DNA from: Bovifimicola sp050309585
Lineage (GTDB): Bacteria; Bacillota; Clostridia; Lachnospirales; Lachnospiraceae
Length of the DNA: 26,087 bases
Direction of reading: 5' to 3'
Assembly: GCA_050309585.1 (NCBI GenBank)
Contig: JBNRML010000148.1
Location: 1-26,087, forward strand
Of the stretch, positions 15,638 to 23,493 are shown piece by piece. The translations under genes were made by a program, and so were the position numbers. The notes beneath the pieces are model-generated. The model was not told where the DNA came from and made no database searches. It saw only the letters and a list, made by a program, of their open reading frames with translations. Each line of letters begins with the position of its first letter. Positions within the stretch are counted from its first letter, which is position 1.

Positions 15638-16836
15638 ATGGTTTTTGGAGAAGTGATTATACGAGAATATGAAATTGAGGCAAACAAAAAAAAATTGCAT
15701 TGATTTGCAGAATCATAACATTGCTTTTAATTGTAGTGGGAGTGTTGAACTTTACGGGAGTATTTATTATATCGCCGGTTATTTATCCTGTATTGGGAGT
15801 ATCGGGAGTAGTAATGCTTTTGCCGACACTTTTTTATAAGATATTGCATAAGCATAATCTCTGGATTAGGTATTTTGTCCTTACCTGCATGGTATTAATG
15901 TCGGGTATGCTGTATGCATTTTTATCATATTATGTAATAATTATGCTGGTATTTCCTGTTGTTGTATCATGCCTTTATTGTGACAAAAAAAGTACATTGT
16001 TTACTTCGGTTCTTGGAATTCCGGTTTTAGTTATATCCCATCTGGTGGCTTATAAACTTAAGGTGGTGGCGGATGAGCCGTTGGTTACATTGTATGGAGT
16101 GGTTGTATATGGTATTGTTCCGAAGATTTTAGAGTATATGGCATTTGCGGTTTGTTCTCTTAGCATGACCGGGAAGGTTCAAAAGCTGATACAGTCTCTT
16201 GTGGAAAAAAACAGGGAATTATATCAGGAACAGGAAAGTATCATAAATTCTTTATCATATATGATTGAAAGTCAGTCGAAAGAAACCGGTCAGCATATTA
16301 AGAGAGTTTCAGAGTATACTATGGTGTTATGTGAAGGTCTCGGGATGGAAAAGGAACAGGTATGGAAAATTGGACTGGCTTCTCAAATGCACGATGCGGG
16401 AAAAATATTTGTTCCAATTGATATATTGGAAAAGCCAGGAAGACTGACCAATGAAGAATTTGAGATTATCAAAAAACACACAAAAAACGGAAAAAAATTA
16501 CTTGAAAAATCACCTGGTGAGATAATGCAGTTATCTTCTGTGATTGCTTTTGAACATCACGAAAGATATGATGGAAGGGGATATGCAGGTATGAAGGGAG
16601 AAGAAATCAGTGTATACGCCAGGTGTGTATCCGTGGCGGATGTTTTTGATGCATTAGTTAGCTGGAGACCATATAAAAAGCCATGGACTCCGGAAGAGGC
16701 AAGAAAGGAGATACTTGCAAATGCAGGCACACAGTTTGACCCGGCTGTTGTGAAGATATTTGACGATAATTTCGATAAGATTATGGAAATCTTTAATAAA
16801 TACCCGGATTCCACGGAAGAAGTGGAAACAGGATAG
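15638..16836 (+). CDS. Membrane-anchored HD-GYP domain phosphodiesterase, frame broken near its 5' end
   Basis: Probably hydrolyses c-di-GMP or a related cyclic dinucleotide. The N-terminus (to about 16170) has about six membrane helices, followed by a short coiled coil (VEKNRELYQEQES) and the HD-GYP domain: HDAGK at 16390-16404, HHERYDGRGYAG at about 16555-16590, and VADVFDAL with RPYKKPW. The GYP motif reads GYA, an unusual change. The frame from ATG 15638 (GGAGAG at 15625-15630) reads MVFGEVIIREYEIEANKKK, then stops at 15701-15703. The rest is open from TTG 15700 in the frame reached by adding one A to the nine-A run at 15686-15694. So either one A is lost (mutation or sequencing error), or polymerase or ribosome slippage on the A-run makes the full protein. 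TTG 15700 has no ribosome binding site. Confidence 0.75.
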
Positions 16837-16897
16837 CTGTAACTTAAAAAGGTATTAGTTTGCATTTATTAGTACTATTAGTGAAATATATTTTGGC

Positions 16898-16906
16898 TGC
16901 TATAAT
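16898..16906 (+). promoter_or_regulatory. Extended -10 promoter element upstream of the 17001 gene
   Basis: TGC followed by a perfect TATAAT (16901-16906). The -35 region is poor. It lies about 100 bases before the start and may act together with, or instead of, the sigma-28-like site just downstream. Confidence 0.5.
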
Positions 16907-16930
16907 GAAAATAGGTTAATGTGCCGATAA
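16903..16930 (+). promoter_or_regulatory. Possible sigma-28 (FliA/SigD) promoter
   Basis: GCCGATAA at 16923-16930 is an exact match to the sigma-28 -10 consensus. TAAT at 16903-16906, 16 bases upstream, is a partial match to the TAAA -35. The downstream gene lies between two c-di-GMP genes, which fits a motility regulon but does not prove one. Confidence 0.4.
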
Positions 16931-17000
16931 AGTAGATAAGGTAGCAAAAGGAATTGCTATAGTGAACTCATAGTGGATATTATGTTAGGAGGACGATGAT

Positions 17001-17606
17001 ATGAGTATGAACGTTGGAATGAATGCTGGCACAGCAGCAACGGCATATGTGCCAAAAACAGAAACGGTAAATGAAAAATCAGATGTGAAAGAAAAGAAAG
17101 CCGCTCCAAAGGATGATACCGGAGTTGTGTATGAAAAAGGCTCTGGAGTTGAGAAAAAATCCGGATACTCTATAAATAAAATGAGTAAAGAAGACAGAGC
17201 AGCTTTAGTGGAACAGATGAAAAATGAACAGGCACAGAGGCAGCAGCAGCTTGTTGATTTGGTTAAACAGATGTTAAGTAAACAGGCAGGTACAGTTAAA
17301 CTTGCGGATTTATTCTCGCCTGAAAATTTGAAGAATGTCAGTCAGGCAGATATTAATCAGGCCAAGGAGGACATTTCGGAGGACGGATATTGGGGAGTGA
17401 AGCAGACTTCTCAGAGACTTTTTGATTTCGCCAGTGCACTTGCCGGTGATGATGTGGAAAAAATGAAGAAAATGCAGGATGCGATGATGAAGGGATTTAA
17501 GCAGGCTACAAAGGCGTGGGGAGAAGAACTTCCATCGATTTGCAAGGACACAATAGATGCTGCAAACCAGTTGTTTGACGATTATTATAAGTCAAAAGAG
17601 GCATAG
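17001..17606 (+). CDS. Small charged alpha-helical protein, unknown function
   Basis: 201 residues, no signal peptide or membrane helix. A low-complexity Lys/Glu/Ala-rich N-terminal part (about 1-60) is followed by a helical, Gln-rich stretch (MSKEDRAALVEQMKNEQAQR onward), and a conserved-looking C-terminal half (GYWGVKQTSQRLFDFASAL, then PSICKDTIDAANQLFDDY). AGGAGGACGATGAT precedes the ATG at 17001. Proteins of this look recur in Lachnospiraceae, but I cannot assign a function. A possible sigma-28 promoter and the neighbouring HD-GYP and PilZ genes hint at a link to motility or surface behaviour. The gap from 16837 to 17000 contains only these promoter elements. Confidence 0.7.
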   Translation: MSMNVGMNAGTAATAYVPKTETVNEKSDVKEKKAAPKDDTGVVYEKGSGVEKKSGYSINKMSKEDRAALVEQMKNEQAQRQQQLVDLVKQMLSKQAGTVKLADLFSPENLKNVSQADINQAKEDISEDGYWGVKQTSQRLFDFASALAGDDVEKMKKMQDAMMKGFKQATKAWGEELPSICKDTIDAANQLFDDYYKSKEA

Positions 17607-17654
17607 GATTTGTGGATGATAAAATAATTGTAATTGTTAATATTGGAGAGACAT

Positions 17655-18107
17655 TTGAGAATAGGTATAATTTCAGATACACATGGTATTTTTAGAGAGC
17701 AATGGAAAGATATTTTATTAACCTGTGACAGTATTTTTCATTTAGGTGATGTTAACACACAAAAATGTTATGAAAGGTTCGAGAAACTGGGAAAGCCTTT
17801 TTATGCAGTCAGGGGTAATTGTGACTATGGAGAGTTTGCAAAATATCTTCCGGTGGTTATGAAAACTCCGTTTAAAGGAAAATTGTTTTGTTTGGCCCAT
17901 AAGAAGGAGGATCTTCCCTTTGATTTAACGGATTGTGATTTTATAATATGTGGACATACACATTGTTATCAGAATGATGAGCTTTTCGGGAAGGTATATC
18001 TAAATCCGGGAAGTGCTGCAATGGGACGGGGGAACCAGGAGACCATGATGATTATGGAATTGGAAGATGACGGATATAGAGTTAATAAAATTGTTTTACA
18101 TCAGTAG
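17655..18107 (+). CDS. YfcE/MJ0936-family metallophosphoesterase
   Basis: 150 residues. A small cytoplasmic phosphodiesterase of the calcineurin-like fold with all the family metal-binding motifs in order: SDTHG (7-11), LGDVN, GNCDYG, GHTHCY and NPGSAA. Members hydrolyse phosphodiester test substrates with Mn2+ or Ni2+; the physiological substrate is uncertain. The TTG at 17655 is chosen because GGAGAG ends five bases before it and the protein then begins MRIGIISDTH, typical of the family. Upstream TTG codons lack a ribosome binding site. It lies 48 bases after the preceding gene and may be co-transcribed. A strong terminator follows. Confidence 0.88.
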   Translation: MRIGIISDTHGIFREQWKDILLTCDSIFHLGDVNTQKCYERFEKLGKPFYAVRGNCDYGEFAKYLPVVMKTPFKGKLFCLAHKKEDLPFDLTDCDFIICGHTHCYQNDELFGKVYLNPGSAAMGRGNQETMMIMELEDDGYRVNKIVLHQ

Positions 18108-18160
18108 ATAATACATCACGTTTATCTGAAAAAATATGCTTTGCTCTGAACAGATACAAA

Positions 18161-18189
18161 AAAAGGCTATCGCAACGCGATGGCCTTTT
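18161..18189. terminator. Bidirectional intrinsic terminator
   Basis: A 13-bp stem: AAAAGGCTATCGC (18161-18173) pairs with GCGATGGCCTTTT (18177-18189), loop AAC. It has A-runs on the left and Ts on the right. It serves the phosphoesterase gene and the convergent PilZ gene. Confidence 0.92.
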
Positions 18190-18194
18190 AGTGG

Positions 18195-18809
18195 TTAGCG
18201 GTGTGACCTGTTTTTCATTAATCTGCGTCTTTGTTCATCGGCGATAAAGTTGTCAACTGCCACAGTGGATTTTATTGTGCAACCATATAAAAATCGTCTA
18301 TCTTCTTCAATCTCTCTGACAATTTCTCCCTGAACCTTAAGTTCTTCGTAGTTTGCCATAAATCTTATTTCGAAACTCTGCCCAATACGCAATCGATTTT
18401 CCTTAGGAAGATAGAATGATATTCCTGAACTGCTGATATCGTGTATTACGATATTTAGATTTTTTAGTTTTCCCTTAACATCCATAGGTAAACGGAAGTT
18501 CAAACGGCGATTATAAGGAATACCCTCTTTTTTTGATGAAAGTACAACGCAGGGCTTGCCTTTGACATTGACCATCATATTTGAAATGTTTTTCCAAATT
18601 AAAGGTTTTTCCTCCTCCGCAGCATATAGAAAATCAATCTGTGCTTCCGGATCTTTTAGTACCAATATTTTGTTATCGATTTCGATAGGCATCAAGATAA
18701 CGTAGTTATCTCCGATAGACTGGATATTTACTGGAAGCATATCCGAGTATTCCCCCTTTGTGATTTGTAAACTTACACGCCCGGCTAATGGTATTTCAAC
18801 TATTTTCAC
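18195..18809 (-). CDS. YcgR-like PilZ domain c-di-GMP receptor
   Basis: 204 residues. An N-terminal beta-rich YcgR-N-like domain (about 1-95) precedes a PilZ domain (about 97-195). The c-di-GMP binding residues are present: R102 and R106 in RRLNFR (RxxxR) and DISSSG at 124-129 (D/NxSxxG). YcgR proteins act as a c-di-GMP-dependent brake on the flagellar motor or as regulators of surface behaviour. The start is the GTG at 18809, six bases after GAGGAGG. A GTG at 18833 would add eight residues but has no ribosome binding site and would place GAGGAGG inside the gene. A TATAAT (18852-18857, minus strand) lies upstream. Its presence beside an HD-GYP gene suggests a local c-di-GMP module. Confidence 0.88.
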   Translation of the reverse strand: MKIVEIPLAGRVSLQITKGEYSDMLPVNIQSIGDNYVILMPIEIDNKILVLKDPEAQIDFLYAAEEEKPLIWKNISNMMVNVKGKPCVVLSSKKEGIPYNRRLNFRLPMDVKGKLKNLNIVIHDISSSGISFYLPKENRLRIGQSFEIRFMANYEELKVQGEIVREIEEDRRFLYGCTIKSTVAVDNFIADEQRRRLMKNRSHR

Positions 18810-18988
18810 GGTAACCTCCTCGATGTGTGTCACGAAATCTCATTAATAATTATTATATCATATATCATATATTAGGTATAGAAGAAATTAAACTTTTTTG
18901 ATATAATTGAAAAAATAATTTTATTTTGATACTTTGAAGCAACAGCAGGATACGGATTAGACGTTATGCCTGCAGAATGGAGGATTTT

Positions 18989-20371
18989 ATGGAAAAGAGA
19001 AACTCGTTCAGAGGTTCCCTGGGATTCGTGTTGGCGGCGGCAGGCAGTGCCGTTGGTCTGGGAAATATTTGGAGATTTCCTTATTTGGCGGCAAAAGATG
19101 GTGGAGGTTTGTTTTTAGTTGTATATGTTATACTTGCACTGACCTTTGGTTTTACGCTTTTGACAGCGGAGATTGCTTTGGGAAGGAAGACAAAGCAGAG
19201 CCCACTTACAGCCTATTCAAAAGTTAAAAAGGGTTGGGGATTTTTAGGTGTAATTTCATGTATTATTCCTATTATCATACTCCCTTATTATTGTGCCATT
19301 GGTGGATGGGTAATAAAGTATTTTTGTGCTTATGCAACTGGTAATGGTGAAAAACTTGCAGAAGATGGTTGTTTTGGAGGATTTATTACAAAACAGTATC
19401 AGCCAATTATTTTTCTTTTTATTTTCCTGGGATTAGTGGCATTGATTATTTTTTTGGGTGTAAACAAAGGAATAGAAGCTACATCCAAGGTTTTGATGCC
19501 GATTCTGATTTTAATGGTAATTGGAATTTCAATTTTTTCACTTACAATTAAACATAGCGATGGTGAAGTTACCAGAACAGGTTTACAGGGACTTAAAATA
19601 TATGCGGTACCTGATATTGAAGGGTTGACAGTGAAACAGTTTTTTGATGTTTTGGTGGATGCAATGGGACAGTTATTCTTTAGTCTCAGTGTTGCCATGG
19701 GTATTATGATTGCCTATGGTTCATATATGCCTGACGAAGCAAACATGGCAAAGTCAATTAACCAGATTGAAATTTTTGACACTGCAATTGCATTTTTGGC
19801 AGGTGTAATGATTGTTCCTGCTGTATACACATTTGAAGGAAAAGAGGGAATGGCTGCCGGACCTAGTCTTATGTTTGTGGTACTTCCAAAGGTGTTTGAT
19901 AAGATGGGAACTGCTGGAAATATTGTTGGATGTGTGTTCTTTGCAATGGTTCTTTTTGCTGCGCTTACCAGTGCGATTTCTGTAATGGAAGCAATTGTTT
20001 CAAGTTTTATGGATCAGTTTAAAATTAGCCGTCCTAAGGCTGTTGGTGTAGAATGGATTATAGCAATTTTGGCAGGTGTTATGGTATGCCTTGGATATAA
20101 TAAGTTTTATTTTGAATTCAAACTTCCAAATGGAAGCGTCGCACAGATACTTGATATTATGGACTATATAAGCAACTTTGTACTTATGCCTATTGTGGCC
20201 ATTGGAACATGTATTTTGGTTGGTTGGATTATAAAGCCAAAGACTGTTATCGATGAGGTTGAAAAAGATGGAAACAAGATGGGTAGAAAAGGACTGTTCA
20301 GTGTCATGATTAAATATATTGCACCGGTTCTTTTGGTTGTATTATTCTTAAAATCAGTAGGTGTTTTTTAG
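18989..20371 (+). CDS. NSS-family sodium-dependent amino acid symporter
   Basis: 460 residues with 11-12 membrane helices. The first carries the hallmark GSAVGLGNIWRFPY (19-32), which forms the Na+ and substrate sites of LeuT/MhsT/TnaT-type transporters. Later parts fit as well: GWGFLGVISCIIPIIILPYY (helix 3 region) and FFSLSVAMGIMIAYGSYM (helix 6 region). Prokaryotic members import neutral or aromatic amino acids with Na+; the exact substrate is not evident. The ATG at 18989 is used because ATGGAGGATTTT supplies the ribosome binding site; the ATG at 18977 is part of that site. The acyl-CoA synthetase gene follows but has its own promoter. Confidence 0.93.
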   Translation: MEKRNSFRGSLGFVLAAAGSAVGLGNIWRFPYLAAKDGGGLFLVVYVILALTFGFTLLTAEIALGRKTKQSPLTAYSKVKKGWGFLGVISCIIPIIILPYYCAIGGWVIKYFCAYATGNGEKLAEDGCFGGFITKQYQPIIFLFIFLGLVALIIFLGVNKGIEATSKVLMPILILMVIGISIFSLTIKHSDGEVTRTGLQGLKIYAVPDIEGLTVKQFFDVLVDAMGQLFFSLSVAMGIMIAYGSYMPDEANMAKSINQIEIFDTAIAFLAGVMIVPAVYTFEGKEGMAAGPSLMFVVLPKVFDKMGTAGNIVGCVFFAMVLFAALTSAISVMEAIVSSFMDQFKISRPKAVGVEWIIAILAGVMVCLGYNKFYFEFKLPNGSVAQILDIMDYISNFVLMPIVAIGTCILVGWIIKPKTVIDEVEKDGNKMGRKGLFSVMIKYIAPVLLVVLFLKSVGVF

Positions 20372-20394
20372 TAAGTGTTAATAAAGCGATTTGA

Positions 20395-20423
20395 TTGACT
20401 ACCACTATGCACTGTGGTAAATT
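20395..20423 (+). promoter_or_regulatory. Promoter with dyad operator upstream of the acyl-CoA synthetase gene
   Basis: TTGACT (20395-20400), a 17-base spacer and TAAATT (20418-20423) preceded by TGG. The spacer and its edge hold an inverted repeat, ACCAC (20401-20405) with GTGGT (20414-20418), placed where a repressor dimer could block RNA polymerase. Confidence 0.5.
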
Positions 20424-20462
20424 GTAGTATATGAAATGTTTGAACGAAATGAGGATAAAAAG

Positions 20463-22103
20463 ATGCCAGTAACAGATTATCTTGAGAGAAATGCGAGATT
20501 ATATTCAGATGAGGTTGCACTTATTGAGCTTAACCCGGATGAAAAAGAAACAAGAAGAGTATCATGGAAGGAATACGATTTAATTGAATCCAGCAGGTTT
20601 CAGCCTTACAGAAGGGAAATTACCTGGGGGGTTTTTAACGAGAAAGCAAACAGATTTGCCAATATGCTGCTTTCGAGAGGCATTAAAAAGGGAGATAAGG
20701 TGGCGATTATTATGTATAATTGCCTTGAATGGCTTCCAATATACTTTGGTGTATTGAAAACGGGGGCCATTGCGGTTCCTTTTAATTTCAGATATGATGC
20801 CGATGAAATACTTTATTGTGCAGAATTGGCAGAAGTTGATGTTATTGTATTTGGATTTGAGTTTATAGGAAGAATTGAAACTCATGTTGAAAAACTGAGC
20901 AAAGGCAGATTACTTATTTATGTAGGTGATAACTGTCCCGGATTTGCAGAGAGCTACAGAGAGTTGGTTGCTGACTGCTCCAGCAAATCCCCTGATATTA
21001 AGATCACGGATGAAGATGATGGGGCAATTTATTTTTCGTCAGGAACAACAGGTTTTCCAAAGGCAATATTACATAAGCACTTAAGTCTTACACAGGCGGC
21101 GGAGATGGAACAGATTCACCATAAAACAGACAGGGATGATACATTTTTATGTATTCCGCCACTTTATCATACAGGTGCAAAGATTCATTGGATGGGAAGT
21201 CTTGTTGCAGGAAGTAAAGCAGTGTTGTTAAAGGGAGCAAAGCCAGAGACAATACTGTCAGCAGTATCAGAGGAGCATTGTACAATTGTATGGCTTTTGG
21301 TTCCGTGGGCACAGGATATTTTAGACGGATTTGATTCAGGAAAATTTAAAATGGAGGATTATAAGCTTAGCCAGTGGAGACTTATGCATATAGGTGCACA
21401 GCCTGTACCACCATCTCTTATTAAGAGATGGAAGGAATATTTTCCTAATCATGATTACGACACAAACTATGGTTTGTCAGAGTCAATAGGACCAGGATGT
21501 GTTCATCTTGGAATGGAAAACATACATAAAGTTGGAGCAATTGGTGTTCCGGGTCATAACTGGGAATGTAAAATTGTGGATGAACGCGGAAATACTGTGA
21601 AGCAGGGAGAAGTTGGAGAACTTTGCGTAAAGGGTCCTGGTGTGATGACCTGTTATTATAATAATCCTGAGGCGACGGCTGAGACAATTAAAGATGGATG
21701 GTTATATACAGGTGATATGGCAATGCAGGATCCGGACGGCTTCTATTATCTTGTGGACAGAAAGAAAGATGTGATTGTCAGTGGCGGAGAAAATATTTAT
21801 CCTGTACAGATTGAAGATTTCCTAAGGCGTTATGAAAAGATTAAGGATGTGGCTGTTATTGGGCTTCCAGACAGGAGACTGGGTGAGAAGACAGCAGCAA
21901 TAATTGAAATCAAAGATGGAATGGAATGTACGAAAGAAGAGATAGAAGAATTTTGTATTGAGCTTCCAAGATATAAGAGACCTAAAGAGATTATATTTGA
22001 GGATATTCCAAGAAATGCTACCGGCAAAATTGAAAAACCAAAGTTAAGAGAAAGGTATGGAGCTACAAATCTTGTTGCTCAGGAAATTGAAGAGCAGATT
22101 TAA
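20463..22103 (+). CDS. Acyl-CoA synthetase (AMP-forming), fatty acid/carnitine-CoA ligase type
   Basis: 546 residues. It activates a carboxylic acid to acyl-AMP and then acyl-CoA, in the cytoplasm. The ANL-superfamily core motifs are present in order: SSGTTGFPK near 192-200 (ATP P-loop), YGLSE near 336-340, YTGDM near 414-418, and PRNATGK near 516-522 with the catalytic lysine. Length and motifs match medium/long-chain or CaiC-like ligases; the substrate cannot be fixed. ATG 20463 follows CGAAATGAGGATAAAAAG. An upstream in-frame ATG (20436) lacks a ribosome binding site and would put the Shine-Dalgarno inside the gene. It is monocistronic: it has its own promoter and a terminator after it. 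Confidence 0.92.
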   Translation: MPVTDYLERNARLYSDEVALIELNPDEKETRRVSWKEYDLIESSRFQPYRREITWGVFNEKANRFANMLLSRGIKKGDKVAIIMYNCLEWLPIYFGVLKTGAIAVPFNFRYDADEILYCAELAEVDVIVFGFEFIGRIETHVEKLSKGRLLIYVGDNCPGFAESYRELVADCSSKSPDIKITDEDDGAIYFSSGTTGFPKAILHKHLSLTQAAEMEQIHHKTDRDDTFLCIPPLYHTGAKIHWMGSLVAGSKAVLLKGAKPETILSAVSEEHCTIVWLLVPWAQDILDGFDSGKFKMEDYKLSQWRLMHIGAQPVPPSLIKRWKEYFPNHDYDTNYGLSESIGPGCVHLGMENIHKVGAIGVPGHNWECKIVDERGNTVKQGEVGELCVKGPGVMTCYYNNPEATAETIKDGWLYTGDMAMQDPDGFYYLVDRKKDVIVSGGENIYPVQIEDFLRRYEKIKDVAVIGLPDRRLGEKTAAIIEIKDGMECTKEEIEEFCIELPRYKRPKEIIFEDIPRNATGKIEKPKLRERYGATNLVAQEIEEQI

Positions 22104-22142
22104 ATAAATAGCGTAAAATCTGTTGTAATTCGATAATAACAG

Positions 22143-22172
22143 GCCGGGAGTAACAAGATTACAACCGGCTTT
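22143..22172. terminator. Intrinsic terminator between convergent genes
   Basis: GCCGG (22143-22147) pairs with CCGGC (22165-22169), with an inner GTAA/TTAC pair around CAAGA. It is followed by a short T-run (TTT). It lies between the acyl-CoA synthetase and the convergent amidohydrolase. Confidence 0.75.
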
Positions 22173-22179
22173 GATAATG

Positions 22180-22989
22180 CTAAAGATTCAGTAATAAACG
22201 GGCATTTTCACCCAGGATAAGTGATGTTTCTTCTTTTGCGAGACCGATGTTTTTTATGACTTCAATTGAGTCACCCTGCATGCTCCATGGACTGTCACTT
22301 CCCATTAAGACATTGTTTGAACCTGCTAGCTTTATTAGCTTCTTGAATTTTTCATCGGAGAGAAATTTGTGAGGTGTCATTGTAAAGGAGGTGTCAATCA
22401 TTACAGAGTGTTGTGCTAGTAACTCTGCCATATTGTCCCAGTCCTTCCAGGCACCCATATGAGCCATAATCATTTTGGGAGGTTTTAATTCTTTTACAAC
22501 AGGAAGAATGTGTTCTGTGGTGACTAAATCAACGTCAGGAAAGCTGATATCATAGCCACCGTGAACCATTATTGTAAGTCCCTGTTCCGAAGCAAAATCA
22601 ATAATTCTCATATAGCGTATATCGTCAAAGTATACACCCTGGAAAACGGGATGAAGTTTGATGCCTTTTATATTATTTCTCACTAAAAAACGAATTATGT
22701 CTTTGTAATCATCGTTGTCGGGATGTATGCTTCCAAAAGAAATAATACCTTCTGAAGAGTAATTTTCATTTATGAAGATTGCAGTCTGGTTTATTGTATT
22801 ATGTTGAGTAGGTTTGGTGACAATGGGCATAATAACTGAGTAATCTATGTTATTTGTTTTCATTGACTCTATAAGAGAATTTATGGTGCCCTTGACAAAA
22901 GGCTTAATGCCGGAGCTTAGTGAAAGCTTTGAAATGGCAGTCTCTGCTATTTCATCAGGAAATGTATGAGTGTGAATATCAATTATCAT
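22180..22989 (-). CDS. Amidohydrolase-related (Amidohydro_2) TIM-barrel hydrolase
   Basis: 269 residues. The metal-binding layout of the amidohydrolase superfamily is visible: HTH at 6-8 (IDIHTHTF), H113 in IKLHP, H143 in MVHGGYD, H177 in MIMAHMG, and D232 in MGSDSPW. Members of this branch hydrolyse C-N bonds or decarboxylate ring acids; no specific substrate can be named. ATG 22989 is preceded by AAGGAGACATAGCTACT. It is convergent with the acyl-CoA synthetase and divergent from the thioredoxin operon. The 175 bases to 23165 hold the promoter of that operon and no gene. Confidence 0.88.
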   Translation of the reverse strand: MIIDIHTHTFPDEIAETAISKLSLSSGIKPFVKGTINSLIESMKTNNIDYSVIMPIVTKPTQHNTINQTAIFINENYSSEGIISFGSIHPDNDDYKDIIRFLVRNNIKGIKLHPVFQGVYFDDIRYMRIIDFASEQGLTIMVHGGYDISFPDVDLVTTEHILPVVKELKPPKMIMAHMGAWKDWDNMAELLAQHSVMIDTSFTMTPHKFLSDEKFKKLIKLAGSNNVLMGSDSPWSMQGDSIEVIKNIGLAKEETSLILGENARLLLNL

Positions 22990-23099
22990 AGTAGCTATGT
23001 CTCCTTGTTAGTCATTTTAAGATAAAACCTATATTATCACAATTGATGAAAAAAGCCAAGAAAAGCAGGTGTTTTAAGGTGAACTGTTACTTATTCCGG

Positions 23100-23129
23100 T
23101 TGACAAGGAATATAAACATATGCAATTAT
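23100..23129 (+). promoter_or_regulatory. Candidate promoter for the thioredoxin/amino acid transport operon
   Basis: A perfect -35, TTGACA (23100-23105), with AATTAT (23124-23129) 18 bases downstream as a weak -10. It lies about 35 bases before the start at 23165. The -10 is the uncertain part. Confidence 0.4.
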
Positions 23130-23164
23130 TAATTCTACATAAAAGAAAAGGAGAGGTTTAATTT

Positions 23165-23476
23165 ATGGTAAAGAAAATTACAGGAAAAGAATTTGATAAT
23201 GAAGTGAAAAGTGGAGTTGTATTAGTGGACTTCTCAGCCCAGTGGTGTGGACCATGTAAAATGATGGAGCCGGTTTTAGAAGAATTATCTGAAGAAATGG
23301 GTGATAGCATCAAATTCTATAATGTGGATGTGGATGTAGAACGAAATCTGGCTGGTAAATTTAACATTATGAATATTCCAGCACTTATTGTTATGAAAGA
23401 TGGAGATGTGGTAGATACGCTGGTTGGTTTCAGACCAAAAACAAGTCTTGCGGATGAATTGAAAAAATATATATAG
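23165..23476 (+). CDS. Thioredoxin
   Basis: 103 residues, the usual length. A cytoplasmic disulfide reductant with the catalytic WCGPC at 27-31 and the cis-proline loop in NIPALIV. All core thioredoxin positions look intact (VDFSAQWCGPCKMMEP). AAAGGAGAGG precedes the ATG at 23165. The next gene, a substrate-binding/permease fusion, starts 17 bases after its stop, so the two are almost certainly in one operon. That pairing suggests the imported compound may contain a disulfide, such as cystine; this is inference. Confidence 0.95.
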   Translation: MVKKITGKEFDNEVKSGVVLVDFSAQWCGPCKMMEPVLEELSEEMGDSIKFYNVDVDVERNLAGKFNIMNIPALIVMKDGDVVDTLVGFRPKTSLADELKKYI

Positions 23477-23493
23477 AACGAAATGAGGATAGT

